Positions 21,890-33,582 of a DNA stretch of 64,000 nt are shown piece after piece. This DNA is from Nansenia antarctica (taxonomy: Eukaryota; Chordata; Actinopteri; Argentiniformes; Microstomatidae). Position 1 is the first letter of the stretch. Every line of letters begins with the position of its first letter. The position numbers and the translations under genes are program-made. The stretch covers positions 3,621,415 through 3,685,414 of the forward strand of contig OZ022349.1 in assembly GCA_963989245.1 (NCBI GenBank), written 5' to 3'. The notes beneath the pieces were generated by a model. That model did not search any database, had not been told where the DNA came from, and saw nothing but the letters and a program-made list of their open reading frames with translations.

Positions 21890-24298
21890 CACCACCCATA
21901 ACGTCACCTATGCACTAACAAAGTTCTCCAGCACACAGCTTTGTGACCTGCTATAGTGCTGTATGTATGTTGGTCTACTGTACTTCAGACAACATGTAGC
22001 CTACTCACTGCTGGGCAGGTTGCTTAGGATTCAAAAGCAGCCTAATTCACACTCTCCAGAGTGACAGTACAAAGGTCAGGCAGGTGCCGGCGTGTCCAGA
22101 CCCGGACCAACAGGTTCCATAACCTGTAAGGACCCTCTGCCATGTCACCTGTGAGCTGAGGGGCTTAGACCTATCTCTATTATGTCCAAACAGTAACACA
22201 GGAACTACGAAACAAGGATGTGACAAGGCTGACCTGTTGTTTTGCAATGTTTCTCTCTCACATAAAAGAGTGGGTTTATTTGGTGTTCGCAGTACTAGCC
22301 TGTTTGTTTCTTTATTAAACCGAATCATTCAAGAAACCTTCACATGAATTCTTGAGTATTCTCTTTGATGCTATGCATTCAGTTCACTACCTACCTAGCT
22401 AGCTAGCAGCTACCATCGTCTGAAAATGTAGTGAATGCAGGCCACCAAAGCAGGTCATGACAATAATACCAGTGCAAACGTTTGCAGCCAAGCAGTTAAC
22501 GACCTAGACTTCGCTGCATCACCGGAATTGTCATCAGACATTTGGAGGATGTATTATTTCCACATATATTTACATTGTATGGATTATTGACATGATTGTC
22601 GTAGAGGAGTATCATTTTTTGTGGTTGTTGTTGTTTAATGGACAGTCATTGACTCTCCCTGAATTAGCTGGGTAGCTAAATTACACCAGCAGTCCCTGGG
22701 CAGGTAAATCCACAGGGGAAAATACGGCTTCAGGTGTTATAAACAATTTAGAACAGAATTACAGGACATAGAAATATCACATCACATCACACTTTACACT
22801 CAAGAAGACATTACATAATCATTAGCTGGGTGGAACAGCGGTGAGCCCGGGCCACACCACTAGCCATAATTAAAACATCACACCTCCCGTTCGCTAGGCG
22901 GGAGGGGCTCTCCTCCTCCAGAGAAAACTGGCCCGCTGTAACAGCCAGTGACCTCCAGTTACACCGAGGATAGCAAGCAAATGTCCAGTTTTTTTGGGCC
23001 ATAAATGAATGTTAGGGCATATATTGTTATCCTAACCATGGCCAGCCCCTCTTTCAGCAATTCCATTTCAATTTCGGACACAAATCTAAGCATGGCCAGC
23101 TGTGATGATAATGTTGTTAGCTACGGTTAAGAAGAAATGCCGTAGTAATCAGTGGTCAAGCGGCTGAGAAATTAGCCAAGGCGATTTGGCCTTTTCAATG
23201 ACACACGCAGACGCACAGAGCAACTCAAAGTGCTACAAAGTTATGTGATCTATCGAGGTCTTGTGTTGTGTCCAGACTGTGGAAAAAATCAATCGGGTAC
23301 ACTTCCCCTTGCCAAATTGTAGTAGAAGATGAGGGGCTATTTGCTGCTTCGGTCAGAGAGGAAGACAGAACCGTCCACTCGAGAAAAGCACCCTCCGCCG
23401 CTCCCGAGCACTTTAAGTATCCTCCTCCAACACCACAGCTTTTCAGTCAATTAGTAGGACCGAAAACAGCTCCCCACCCCCCATGACATTTAAAGATGAG
23501 ACAGTCCTTAGCTGTCAGGGAAACTGAACTAGATAGGCATCACCCGACGTGGTGCCGTGCATGAGAATGAGAGGGGAGAAGTGTCGAGGTGTCGGGGTGG
23601 TGTTCCTGTCAGTTTTCACATGTAGTGTGAGTGTTAGAGGCTGGGGGGGTGAAAGGGAAATAATTTGCGCCGTGTATCGATCACGTCGCACAGACGATAC
23701 ATACCTGCCTAGTCATGTCAGAGGCTCTGACGGCAGAACGGGAGAGAACAGGGAGAACAGGGTGATGCTTCCCTCAGGTTGAAACCTCTTGATTGATCCA
23801 TTTCACAATTTTATGCTCAAGTGGAGCGTCCGCGGTCGCTCAGAAATGAACATAAAGTGGTTGTGGACTGCGTGACAGTTATAGCCCTCCAAGGTTTTTC
23901 GTGCTGAAAATACGCCAAGGAATATACCGCTATACCTCGGGGGAGATCAATATTGTACAGAAATATGTATTTTTAGAGGGAAGTGGCTTCTATAGGCCTA
24001 TTCGTAGGGTTTTTCACCGGTGATATTATGCATAGGATGTTGTAAGATTTCATGCAAATTGGGTGTTCTGCCTTTCGGAATGAATGCATACGGATTTAGC
24101 GTGAAATCCTGTATTGTCACAATTCAATTCCATTTTTGGGGGGGAAACCGCCGTACAAAAGCAATAAGGCATTCGAGTCTGTACTTTATCATAAATAAAT
24201 AACGTTACACCTGAGGGGTTTCAAAGCACAGCCTCTTGGGCCTTATTGCTTACATATGCATCTTGATACAGCAAACTATAACTAACCGTCGAATGACT
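21890..24298. other. No gene seen over about 2.4 kb
   Basis: Comparatively repeat-poor. Short frames show no recognisable domains. An exon of a large gene cannot be excluded by eye. Confidence 0.35.
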
Positions 24299-24306
24299 TT
24301 CCTATG

Positions 24307-24645
24307 CACTGGCGGACTCAGAGGGGGGGCGACCGCCCCTCCTGGTGCCCCCACGGTTGAAAAACGTCTGTCTTAAGTGCCCTTTTGAGTGGCAAAAATG
24401 CCCTTTTGAGTGGCGAAAATGAGAGGACGTGCCCTATTGGTGCCCCTCCAATGGTCTAAACTTGACCATGTGCCCCCACAGTTGAAAAACGTTGCACTAA
24501 AGTGCCCTTTTGACTGGCAAAATTAGAGGATGTGCCCTATTGGCTGCCCTTCCAATGGTCTAAACTGATGGAGTCCCATGTTGTGCAGTAGGTGCCCTTT
24601 TTTTCTTTTCGCCCCTGACCTTCAAACAGCCTGAGTCCGCCACTG
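24307..24645. mobile_element. hAT MITE with perfect 8-bp target duplication
   Basis: The left terminus is CACTGGCGGACTCAGAGG; the right terminus read inward is CAGTGGCGGACTCAGGC. It is flanked on both sides by ttcctatg (24299-24306 and 24646-24653), an exact 8-bp duplication diagnostic of hAT insertion. Internally, a block of about 100-120 bases (TGCCCCCACGGTTGAAAAAC, TGCCCTTTTGAGTGGC, GTGCCCTATTGG) occurs twice in tandem (about 24340-24460 and 24470-24575). No coding capacity. Confidence 0.95.
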
Positions 24646-24708
24646 TTCCTATGAGAGACTGGGTTGTCGCAGGACAATTGTCACTGGAGGGCTATAACTG
24701 TCATGCAA

Positions 24709-24962
24709 GGGCGGCTGTGTCTCAGGAGGTAGAGCCGCCGTCTAATGATCGCAAGGTTGGCAGATCGGTGGTTCGAGCCCCGCTGGCCACATGTCGAAGT
24801 GTCCTTGGGCAAGACACTGAACCCCAAATTGCTCCCAGTGAGCGGGCCGGCGCCTTGCATGGTAGCTTGGTGTGTGAATGTGTGTGTGAATGGGTGAATG
24901 AGAGGCCGTTGTAAAGCGCTTTGGATAAAGGCGCTATATAAGTGCAGTCCATTTCCATTTCC
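24709..24962 (+). mobile_element. tRNA-derived SINE, family 1, copy 6
   Basis: Complete head (GGGCGGCTGTGTCTCAGGAG), B-box and tail. A short deletion removes CCGCCAT after GGTAGCTT. Confidence 0.95.
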
Positions 24963-25200
24963 ATACCATTCATGGGTGCCTGTCTTAGCATTCATAGCCA
25001 CATCTGCTTGGTGACACTGACACAGCCGTGGTCAGTTGCTAAAGTAGAAACAACGTTTCAGTGTTTTTCTGTCCTACAAAGACGTCATCTGAACCCACAT
25101 TCCGCCTTCCCTGAGGACGTCTTTTGGACTCTTTGTTTACTGGGATGGCTTGTGGGCTGTGGAAATAAAATAATAGGTCCCAAGGGAGAAAACTACATAT

Positions 25201-25582
25201 AATATGTGACAGGAGCTGGTGTTTGTTCCCCGAGTCGGCAACATCATTTTTCAGTTTCTTACAGATTATGAAAGCGAAAAGAAAGAAATGTTTACAGATT
25301 GTAAGCTTTCAAATGATGCGTCATACATTGAGATCTGAAAATAGTCAAAGAAGATATGCTTTATTTGAATGTTGGTACACCTCAAACCAGATAGCGGAGA
25401 AAATCGCCCTGAATCAAAACAAACAGACTGTGTGATCCATCGCAACAACAAAGAATATTGTTATGTAACATTTCTAACATCTGCATGTTTAGCACATCAC
25501 AACATGCTGACAGAACATGAACATGCTAAAAACACATAACTACACATAACTAGATGATCACACACACTCTTTGCTTTTGAGC
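25201..25582. repeat. Unassigned dispersed repeat R1, copy 1
   Basis: Shares ordered blocks with 31094-31407: ATTATGAAAG, AGATTGTAA, CTTTCAAAT, CATACRTTGARATCTGA, CATGTTTA, AACATGCTAA, ACACATAACTAGATGATCAC and TTGCTTTTGAG. A third, shorter copy is at 62535-62641. No terminal repeats or coding sequence recognised. Confidence 0.75.
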
Positions 25583-25711
25583 TGAAGTTTGTTTACAAGA
25601 CATGCATCGCCAACACTCACGGAGCACAAAGCAGGATGGCAGTTCACGGTTTCCAACGTGCGACCCCCTTCACATCACGTATCAGGAAATAATAGAAACC
25701 CAAATTGCATC

Positions 25712-25853
25712 CATTTACATTTACATTTTTGCCATTTAGCAGACGCCTTATTCCAAAGCGACTTACAATCAATACATTTGACTAAGCAAGTGAATCATCA
25801 ATCCACCAGTCGTAGCAGGAAGAGTAATCCAGCTCAGGCCCGGGGCCATTGGC
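25712..25853. repeat. 'ATTTAGCAGACGCC' dispersed repeat, copy 3
   Basis: Best-preserved copy: CATTTAGCAGACGCC, TATTCCAAAGCGACTTACAA, AGTGAATCATCAATCCACCA and CAGGCCCGGGGCCATTGG. Confidence 0.85.
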
Positions 25854-25909
25854 TTCAGTGTTTCTTCTCTCACCGTGGATTTGCACCAAGGGGTTTACAC
25901 AGAGAAGAG

Positions 25910-25939
25910 CGAGAGAGAGAGAGAGAGAGAGGGAGGGAG
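25910..25939. repeat. Short (GA)n run
   Basis: AG run grading into GGGA units. Confidence 0.85.
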
Positions 25940-26068
25940 GGATATAGGAAGCTGAGGTGAGAGCCTTGTTTTTGCTTAAAGTAGTACCTGAGTGCCCGAT
26001 AACATCCCCGCAGCTTCTGCCCACAGGGTATTATTGGCCTCCTGGGATTCCAAGAGAAACGTCTCGTG

Positions 26069-26100
<32 letters not shown>

Positions 26101-26118
26101 GTGTGTGTGTGTGTGTCT

Positions 26119-26179
<61 letters not shown>

Positions 26180-26231
26180 TGTGAGTGTGAGTGTGAGTGT
26201 GAGTGTGAGTGTGAGTGTGAGTGTGAGTGTG

Positions 26232-26277
<46 letters not shown>
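26069..26277. repeat. (GT)n microsatellite with central (GAGTGT)n block
   Basis: GT run, then about 11 GAGTGT hexamers (26176-26241), then GT again. It is symmetrical in layout. Confidence 0.97.
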
Positions 26278-26279
<2 letters not shown>

Positions 26280-28144
26280 CTGTGAGTGGGCAATCGGTTA
26301 GGAGTGAGAGGCAGTTACCTCAGGAGATGACTCTCCAGCACATCCACTGTTTATTTATTTATCTGGATATATTTCTAACAAGAAGCCACTGGTTAAAAAT
26401 TCATACCAACAGCAGCAAGGTTTTTGTATTTTTCTTCTCACGTTGAGAGAAAACATCAGGGAATAAACATGTCAGGATTGACGAAGAGTGACGATTAAAC
26501 GATGATGCAACCTGTCGCACAGAAAGCCGGACAGAGGTTGGTTTTGGTTCATACAGCGCCTGGATGAGAAGGACTCAATCATTCATGGGCTGTTTTCTGT
26601 GGTGGTGCAACACAACAGCTCTCCGACGGACTCTGAAGCCATCAGGTATTATTTGATTTCGTCCTTCGGTTTTCTGAAGTCGGTTTTCAGAATTCGGGAA
26701 AACACAAAACACAAAAGATCAATTTTATACCTCTCGCTGCTCACAGCAAAAGATCGTTACGGCTGCCATTCACGCATCCGGCTTAGAGGCCGACTCTTGC
26801 CCTGCTGTGGGACGTCTGTCCAATTTGATACCTTCATGCCCTTTTCAGTTTTAGTGGAAAATAAATCTGACCTACACACATGAATGCCCCCACGTGTACA
26901 TTGTTAAAGCCAGCAGTAACAAGATGGGGGTATGGTAGAAAATATCAAGCTTCCCTTTTTTTCCCCGCTCTCGTCAGACTAGAGCTGAATTATACTGTTC
27001 TACTCTCCCAAGCTATTGGTAACACATTTTCACCACCTACAGTCAAATGCCTTGAGATTTAACATCTTCGTGTTACGAAAATGCCCTCCGTAAAAAAAAT
27101 GTTTAACCCCAACTAACATCACTTTGTCCTGAAGATCACTCCAGAGAAATGGGCGAGCGAACGGAGAGAGAAACTAGGAGATGGAAAGGCGCCAGGAATC
27201 CTTATTTATGGGCAGAACAAGACAAAAAAGTTCCCTGCAATTTATTTTCTCTCCAGAGACTTACTTTGTATTTAATAGTTTGAAACAATCCAGGTACCCC
27301 TGGGCAGAGAAAGCAGTAGCTCTTAAAATGATTTATCTGTATAGATTGAATGTCAGCCGAGATAAATGGGGGTCTGTATCCTGCAAAACCACCCTATGAG
27401 GCAGCGCAGGGTGCCATGTTTGCACTCAAACCTGGCCTCTTAAAAGAGCCTGGCTTTCTTTTTAGACCTGCAAATAAAATGACAGAACATGGCCTGGAAG
27501 ACATTCATATCGTTTGAAAACGTCTCATCAAATCAAGATGAATGTCAAGAGCTCAAAAGAGAACAAAAGCGTACAGCTTTCACCCCCGGTAACTCACAGA
27601 TTGAGTGGAATGGTCACCGTCTTGAATGCCCTTTCAGTGTCCTGTCGTTTTACTGAAACACCACATCGTTCAAAACTGAAACTGTAGATGCGAGGGAAAG
27701 CAAAGCCGTGTTAATTCGTCAGTGATAAGAGATAGCCTCAGCAGGTTCGGAGAAGTGTACACTCTTTTAAATGGTAGACACTCTCTCATATACAGCTCTT
27801 ATCTTCTTGAAACTACAGTTGACCTTTGAACCTGTTCTCAGAGATCTGTTATGATGTAACACTGCATGACAGACCTGTTTTGATGTACTCAGAATGAGAA
27901 GAATGCAACTGAGGGTGTGTTAACGTCACGTTCTCTGGGGCAGAAGCAGGAATGAAAAGATACACTTCTCTGAAGACACAAAGGAGGACAATTAGTCAAT
28001 TTGTCAATTCGACATATTGGTTTCAGCATCAGACATTACAACACTTTTCATGCATACTCCCCCTACTTCAGGGTACCTAAACGTGATGGGACAGATTTAT
28101 ATTTTAAGTATCCAAATTAAGCAATCATGTTTAGTATTTGGCTG
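26280..28144. other. Repeat-poor island, no gene supported
   Basis: Complex sequence with almost no simple or dispersed repeats over about 1.9 kb, unusual for this window. Frames up to 94 codons have no recognised product. It could hold conserved non-coding sequence; that is inference from composition only. Confidence 0.35.
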
Positions 28145-28308
28145 GCCTGTACTGTAACCATGGTGATGCCCTGCCAGACCTGTACTGTAACTATGGTGAT
28201 GCCCTGCCAGGCCTCCTGTACTGTAACCATGGTGATGCTCTGCCAGGCCTCCTGTACTGTAACCATGGTGATGCTCTGCCAGGCCTGTACTGTAACCATG
28301 GTGATATA
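28145..28308. repeat. Minisatellite, 33-36-bp unit, five copies
   Basis: Unit built on TGTACTGTAACCATGGTGAT plus GCCCTGCCAG, with or without GCCTCC. Some units carry GCTC for GCCC. Confidence 0.93.
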
Positions 28309-28584
28309 CTGCAGCCATTTTCAGTGGTCGTTTTGCTTTGAGGATGTTTTTGCCTTGACTTGTGTCTTTCCTCCTCAGCAGATGAAATGCATGTTCATGT
28401 TCAATAGGATTTCAATCTGCAGACTGACTGTTAGTCAGCAACTTTCCGCTAGACACCAATAGCAAGACTCTCCAAAGGCAAACGCACAGCCTAGAATCAA
28501 TACTAGGCATTGACGGCTGTCTGCAGAGATGATGTGACAGGACATCATCACACCTGAGGGACCAGAAAATACCTGTCAAGTCAC

Positions 28585-28770
28585 TCTAACAAAAGGGGAC
28601 CGCGAATACAAAGTGTTGCAATTTCTGAATGGTGAAACCAACATGTACACAAATACCATCAAATAAAAGCTGAGAGTCTCTACTTTAACCTCATAGTAAT
28701 TGCTTGATTTGAAACTTGTTTGAGTGCAGAGCCAAAAGATGAAAGAAATGTTAACTGAAATTAAATATTG
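28585..28770 (+). mobile_element. Tc1/mariner-type 3'-end fragment
   Basis: Words CATCAAATAAAAGCTGAGAG and TTTAACCTCATAGTAATTG, then AGAGCCAAAAGATGAA, are those of the Tc1-type element end. The middle block recurs at 53195-53235, directly after a Tc1 transposase C-terminus. Confidence 0.6.
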
Positions 28771-29017
28771 AATACATATTAACTTTACGTTGCTTAGATA
28801 TGCATCTATATGGTCCATGGACATCCTATTGGCTATTGATTAGATCAATATTAGGAAGAGGAAATGGTTGTGTCACACTAGGCCTGTCCCCCATAGACTG
28901 AATGCTCTCAGAATAGCTTTTATAGTTTAGGACGGCTAATCGCGATTGTATCTTAACTGTGCAATTATCAAAGTGCCACTTTTATCTATACCTACTATGA
29001 GTGAAACATTGCGCACT

Positions 29018-29081
29018 CACACATACACACCCACACACACACACACCCACTCACACACCCACACACACACACACACACACA

Positions 29082-29121
<40 letters not shown>

Positions 29122-29270
29122 AACACACTCCACACCTCAAACATCTCATCACACACACACACACACCCTCACACACACACACACACACACCCACCCACAA
29201 CACACACAATCACACACACACACACACACACACACACCAACACACTCCACACTCTCAAATATCTCATCAC
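29018..29270. repeat. (CA)n array with higher-order duplication
   Basis: CA runs broken by CACTC, CACCC and CACAACAC. The CACCAACACACTCCACAC...ATCTCATCAC block occurs twice (about 29120-29150 and 29237-29270), so a unit of about 115 bp has duplicated. Confidence 0.93.
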
Positions 29271-31093
29271 CGTCAACCACATTGAAGTAATACGCTGGAG
29301 GGTTTACTTTATTGAGCAACTCGAATCCGCTCAATGAACTACGAGCCTTGCATTCAATATCGCGCGACCCCGTGTGCCTACGGCTATAGAGTCTTCACAC
29401 AGAACCAACTAGCTGTTGGTTTACTGCCGCCGTATAAAAAGCAGCAGATAACCTCAGCGTCTATAAACAGCCTCTCGTCAGCTGTCAAAAGGTGACCCCC
29501 CCGCGACCTGGAACACCCTTATCTCAGCTGAAATCCTACTTGACTCAGTTTGTTTATTGCCGAGGAAGCCTGAGGAAGCCGAGAGAAGGAAGGAGTCAAG
29601 TGACATCAAGCAGGGTCACTTCAACTCTGTCTCAGAGTCGGGCCAGGCAATCAAGACTCCTCAGACAGTGAGGTGTGTCCACCGTGTGCTGGGCTTCGCC
29701 AAAGACCCCTGGAATAAACCCGGCAATTGCACAGAGTACACACAGTCAATGGGAAAGGTCAGCAAGCAGATCATAGAGAAACCCAGCCTTGCTCCTTTTC
29801 AGAGGAAAGGAAAAGGGGGTTATCGTTACGTTTTAGGAGAGCAGGGTTTTTATGCTCTCCTGTGATATGATAACCCCGAAAAAAGAGAAAGTCCTTGGAA
29901 AATATCTCCAATAAATCCTCTACGGATTATGCTTCAGTTAGGAGGTATCACTGAATAGTTAATGGTTTTTCTGCGTTTCTCGAGCAGTGGGGAAGCTTGG
30001 GTAGAAAGCGTGGCTTCGGCTGTTCTCCCCTCGGATCTGGGCGGTGGAGGAAGGTAAACATGGCTAATAGGGACGGTTCTTTCATGAGGCGCAGGGAGGT
30101 TCTCGCTTCTGACAGATACCTGTTGTCTTCAGTTGGGGGTTTTCCAGATTTCCAGTGCAGTCGGCCACGCTTTCATGGTGGAAGACGAAGTCGTATCTTC
30201 TGGAGAAACCTCACATCGAGGCCTATCCCTGTGGGGGAAAGAAAATGATGAGATGAATAAATAAAGCAGCATGTTTATCTCTCTACCATCCACTTTTTTT
30301 TCTCTACATACAAAAATAATCTCCTCCTCAGTATAACTGTCAACTTGACATTTCAGAAGAGGATCTATCAGACGACTGAACTCTTTAAGCAGGGAAGCAG
30401 CGAAAGACTTTCAAGTATTTCCTCGCGCCTTCGAAAGAACCTCCACATCTGAATATTTCATATATAACTCCTGTTTACAGTTCGCAACTAAGCAAGTTAA
30501 CACTCGACAGTATGGTAATGAAAACACTATTTCACCTTTCGTTTGCGAACGGCTTATAATCCTCAAAAGAGCCGTATTACGCATCAAACATGTTCCAACA
30601 GGCATGACTAAGGCCTTTAAGACGATCCGCTCTGAGAGTGTACAGGGGGGCACACCAACCACCAACAACAAACAGAGATGATTACAGAGAGAACACCCAG
30701 TGTAAATTATGTCTTGTTTCTTGTCTTTGAAGTGTTTGACAAAACATGGTTTTTAGAGAGAGAACCTCCTCCTTTTAGCGAACACATGGCTAATGTTTTT
30801 TAGCCGGGCCTCGCTTTGATCACCCGTGTGGGTTGTAGCTCCTGCAGCTGCTGCTAATGCAAATTGCTATCAGCCACGGGACGGGACGGATGATTAGTTT
30901 CAGATCCATTTCAAGAGTGAAATTGGAGTTAAATGGGAAACTTATCTTGTTGTAAAAAAAATGAAATGGCAGCACTATGGTTGTAGCATACATACATGTA
31001 TAAGTGGGCTTGCTTTGTGTTTGAATCTGTTGTGGCATTAAACTCCACTTAATTCACTGATTGTGAGTTTGTGATAAGAAAGTTGATACTCCA
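29271..31093. other. Repeat-poor island, no gene supported
   Basis: A 102-codon plus-strand frame (29557-29865) and others have no recognised product. Positions 30830-30880 carry an ATGCAAAT octamer and CAGCTGCTGC words. Candidate conserved non-coding DNA by composition only. Confidence 0.35.
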
Positions 31094-31407
31094 TATTATG
31101 TGACAGGGTCTAGTTAAAAAGCCCTCATGTAGGGCATGGTAATCTTTCAGGGTTTTTTTCTCCAGATTATGAAAGTGCAGATTGTAAACTTTCAAATTAC
31201 GTATCATACGTTGAAATCTGATTGAAATACCAGAGAATCGCTCTATCACATGCAAAACAGCTGCTAACAGGTAGAGGCTAAAAAGGAACATCGCTGTGAA
31301 CATATAACAGCATGTTTAACACATTACAACACGCTGATAGAACATCAACATGCTAAATATACACAATTACACATAATTAGATGATCACGCAGTCCTTGCT
31401 TTTGAGA
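31094..31407. repeat. Unassigned dispersed repeat R1, copy 2
   Basis: Same block order as 25201-25582, with scattered substitutions and small indels. Confidence 0.75.
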
Positions 31408-32158
31408 ACGCTCTAAAACGTACGTGTTATGTTGATAAGAGGTTGTGATATGTTGATAGGAGGTTGTGATTATGTTCATGGGAGGAAGTGATGAATTCTT
31501 AATGTTGGTTTGTTCAATTACCTGGCCGGCCTGTTTCATGGGCAGCATAAGGAACCCCATGGTGTGGAAACGTCTCAATATGAAGCCATTACTATGGCTG
31601 CCAGGGAGCTGGGCCTCCCTGTGTGGGGTGTTGACATGTTTGATGATAATCACATGGCCATCGGCGCAGCCAGCCAGCAAAATCAATAGACCTGCCACAT
31701 GGCTGACATTGAGCAAAATCATAACCATTTTCCTGCCCAGATCCTTTCCATTTTCAAGATCAAATGCCCTGTTGACATGCTTATATTGAGCGGTTACATC
31801 TCTGCTCTAAGACATCTATTTTGCTTAGACGACGCAGCAGACTCCTCTCGGCAGATGTCGTAAGGGCCACGAATGAAAAGTGTTTAGCTCGGTTCTAGGA
31901 AATAACGGTATCTTATCTCCTTCATAAGCTTCAGCCTCCTGGGTCAGACGCCAGTGATACGGTGTTGTATTGTAGTGTTTTGTTGTGGTACGGTATCATT
32001 TCCTGATCATATCCCTGGGTTTAGACGACGGTTCAAATGGGAGTCACACTGGGTGCCGGCGAACATGGCGGGAGTAAGCACTAACATTAACATCTCAAAT
32101 GTTCGTCAAAGGTGGGTGAACAGGTACTCACTGTTAAAAAGAGAACTGGAAACTGTGA
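31408..32158. other. No gene seen
   Basis: Overlapping frames on both strands between 31345 and 31789 have no recognised domains. A GTTGATARGAGGTTGTGAT tandem pair occurs at about 31434-31470. Confidence 0.35.
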
Positions 32159-32315
32159 TTAACACCAGAACAGCCTGTGAGTAAAGAAAAATGTTATACC
32201 TTTGCACTCAATCAAATTTCAGGACCCTCCTTTCATGACTTTTCCTAGATATGTGCGTTATACCACCCAGTATCCTTACATTTTCAAAGTCACATCAGGA
32301 TAAGCTAGTATAAAG

Positions 32316-33444
32316 CAGTGGCGGGCGGTGCATTTCACACCTAGGCCTTCAGTGATGTCCGACACATTCCTACCTGAATTATTCTACCTCTTAATACCAT
32401 CGTTATGACGCCATGGCTCTAGAAACTAGACAGAAACACAGTATAACCGGGCGTTGCATCACCTTAACATAGTCAGACAAGTACAACAGAGTTATATTAA
32501 TATTTCCGAAGCATTTTTAATCAATAAATCCGCATTTACAATGAAGAGTGTTAAACTAACATCTTTAAGATCGCTACATTACCCACGTCTGTCGTCTCGT
32601 CCACCATAATAGCGACAAAGGGTGCCTTTTTAATCTCCATTTTGATCTCTTCTTCCATCACTTCAGCAATAGCAAAAATCAGGTCGTTTTGTATTTTGCC
32701 TGACGTCCCAGTAAACACTTTGTTTGTGGACAGGTGGTAATGTAAATCTGGGTTGTTTTCAGCCAGAAAAGAAAGAAGCTCAACGTAGTTTCCTCTGTTT
32801 GTGGACTTGGCGCTTTCATTGTGTCCCCTAAATGAAAGTTATTGTTTACCCAAAAACAGGACACAATCGATCAGTATTATCGATCAGTCAACGAAAGCTT
32901 TCGTTGTGAGGCTCCGTTTCCCTGCGCACTTTCAAAAGTTTCACATCTACCGGCATAGTTACGCATCTCAATAGTGAATATCAATAGTGCGTATCAATAG
33001 TGCGTATCAATAGTGCGTATCAATAGTGCGTATCCAATCAAAAGACGTGCTGGGTGCTGACATCATTGAGCCTTACAGCAGGCGCCGTTGTTGCTTTTGC
33101 TCGCATCTACGTAGGTTTACTAGGTACGCCACAGGTTTTCTCGTTCCAACGTTAAGTTACAGGTCGTATCCGCGGCACCGTTTAATGTGCAGGCGGGCAG
33201 ATTTTTGAGCCCCCTAGCAACACATTTTGATTGGATAAAAGCTCTAACATAAAGGCCAGCCCTCCAAATCTCAATCGGAGACTGGAAGCAGCGCAACCAA
33301 GAGGAAAGCTATGAAATGAAGAGAATAGACTATGGGGAATCATTAATACATATTTGTGGAAAATATATATTAAAATAAAATGTATATTCTGATGATGTTT
33401 AGGCCAGCAGAGAAGGCCTTGCTGGCCCTGACGGCACACCACTG
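32316..33444 (-). mobile_element. hAT element inserted in the piggyBac-like MITE
   Basis: Termini CAGTGGCGGGCGGTGC and, inward from the right, CAGTGGTGTGCCGTC form an imperfect inverted repeat. The exact 8-bp target duplication gtataaag is at 32308-32315 and 33445-33452, and the intact site is visible in copy B of the host MITE. It carries a transposase remnant on the minus strand and a 13-bp tandem (CAATAGTGCGTAT, about five units, 32968-33034). At 1129 bp it is far shorter than an autonomous hAT, so it is internally deleted. Confidence 0.95.
32551..32838 (-). pseudogene. hAT transposase fragment (ZMYM1-like type), broken
   Basis: The minus-strand frame, closed by stops at both sides, reads LSFRGHNESAKSTNRGNYVE, then KVFTGTSGKIQNDLI, then FVAIMVDETTDVGN. 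The 'FRGHxES...NRGNxxELL', 'FTGTSxxIQNDLI' and 'VDETTDV' blocks are characteristic of transposases in the group domesticated in vertebrate ZMYM1-like proteins. The Asp of DETTD is the expected first catalytic acidic residue. Only about 90 residues remain of a protein that is normally several hundred: the zinc-finger N-terminus and all downstream catalytic and dimerisation regions are gone. Not functional. Confidence 0.88.
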
Positions 33445-33582
33445 GTATAAAGCTATTTCGTCGTTTTTCTGTGTAGGAAGCAGGCTAATTTACAAGTGGC
33501 CAACTAGTGGTCGTTGTGTGTAAATAGCAGCTTGAGCATTGTAAAGAGGCGGCTCTTTTAGTAGGTAAAAAAGGCACGGCTG

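Noticed and set aside
24681..25001. Recurring 'LGFSVLPKDTSTCGQPGLEPP' type peptides at many SINE copies
   Set aside because: They are one frame of the family-1 SINE and recur wherever the SINE does; the SINE is a non-coding RNA polymerase III-type retroposon.
26599..26883. 94-codon plus-strand frame beginning MVVQHNSS
   Set aside because: No domain recognised and no exon signals; retained only as part of the repeat-poor island.
28946..29290. CRISPR-like or histidine-rich repeat gene in the CA array
   Set aside because: Dinucleotide microsatellite; there is no repeat-spacer organisation and the DNA is eukaryotic.
29557..29865. 102-codon plus-strand frame in a repeat-poor island
   Set aside because: Open and not repetitive, but no motif, no Kozak or splice support, and this length is expected by chance in 64 kb.
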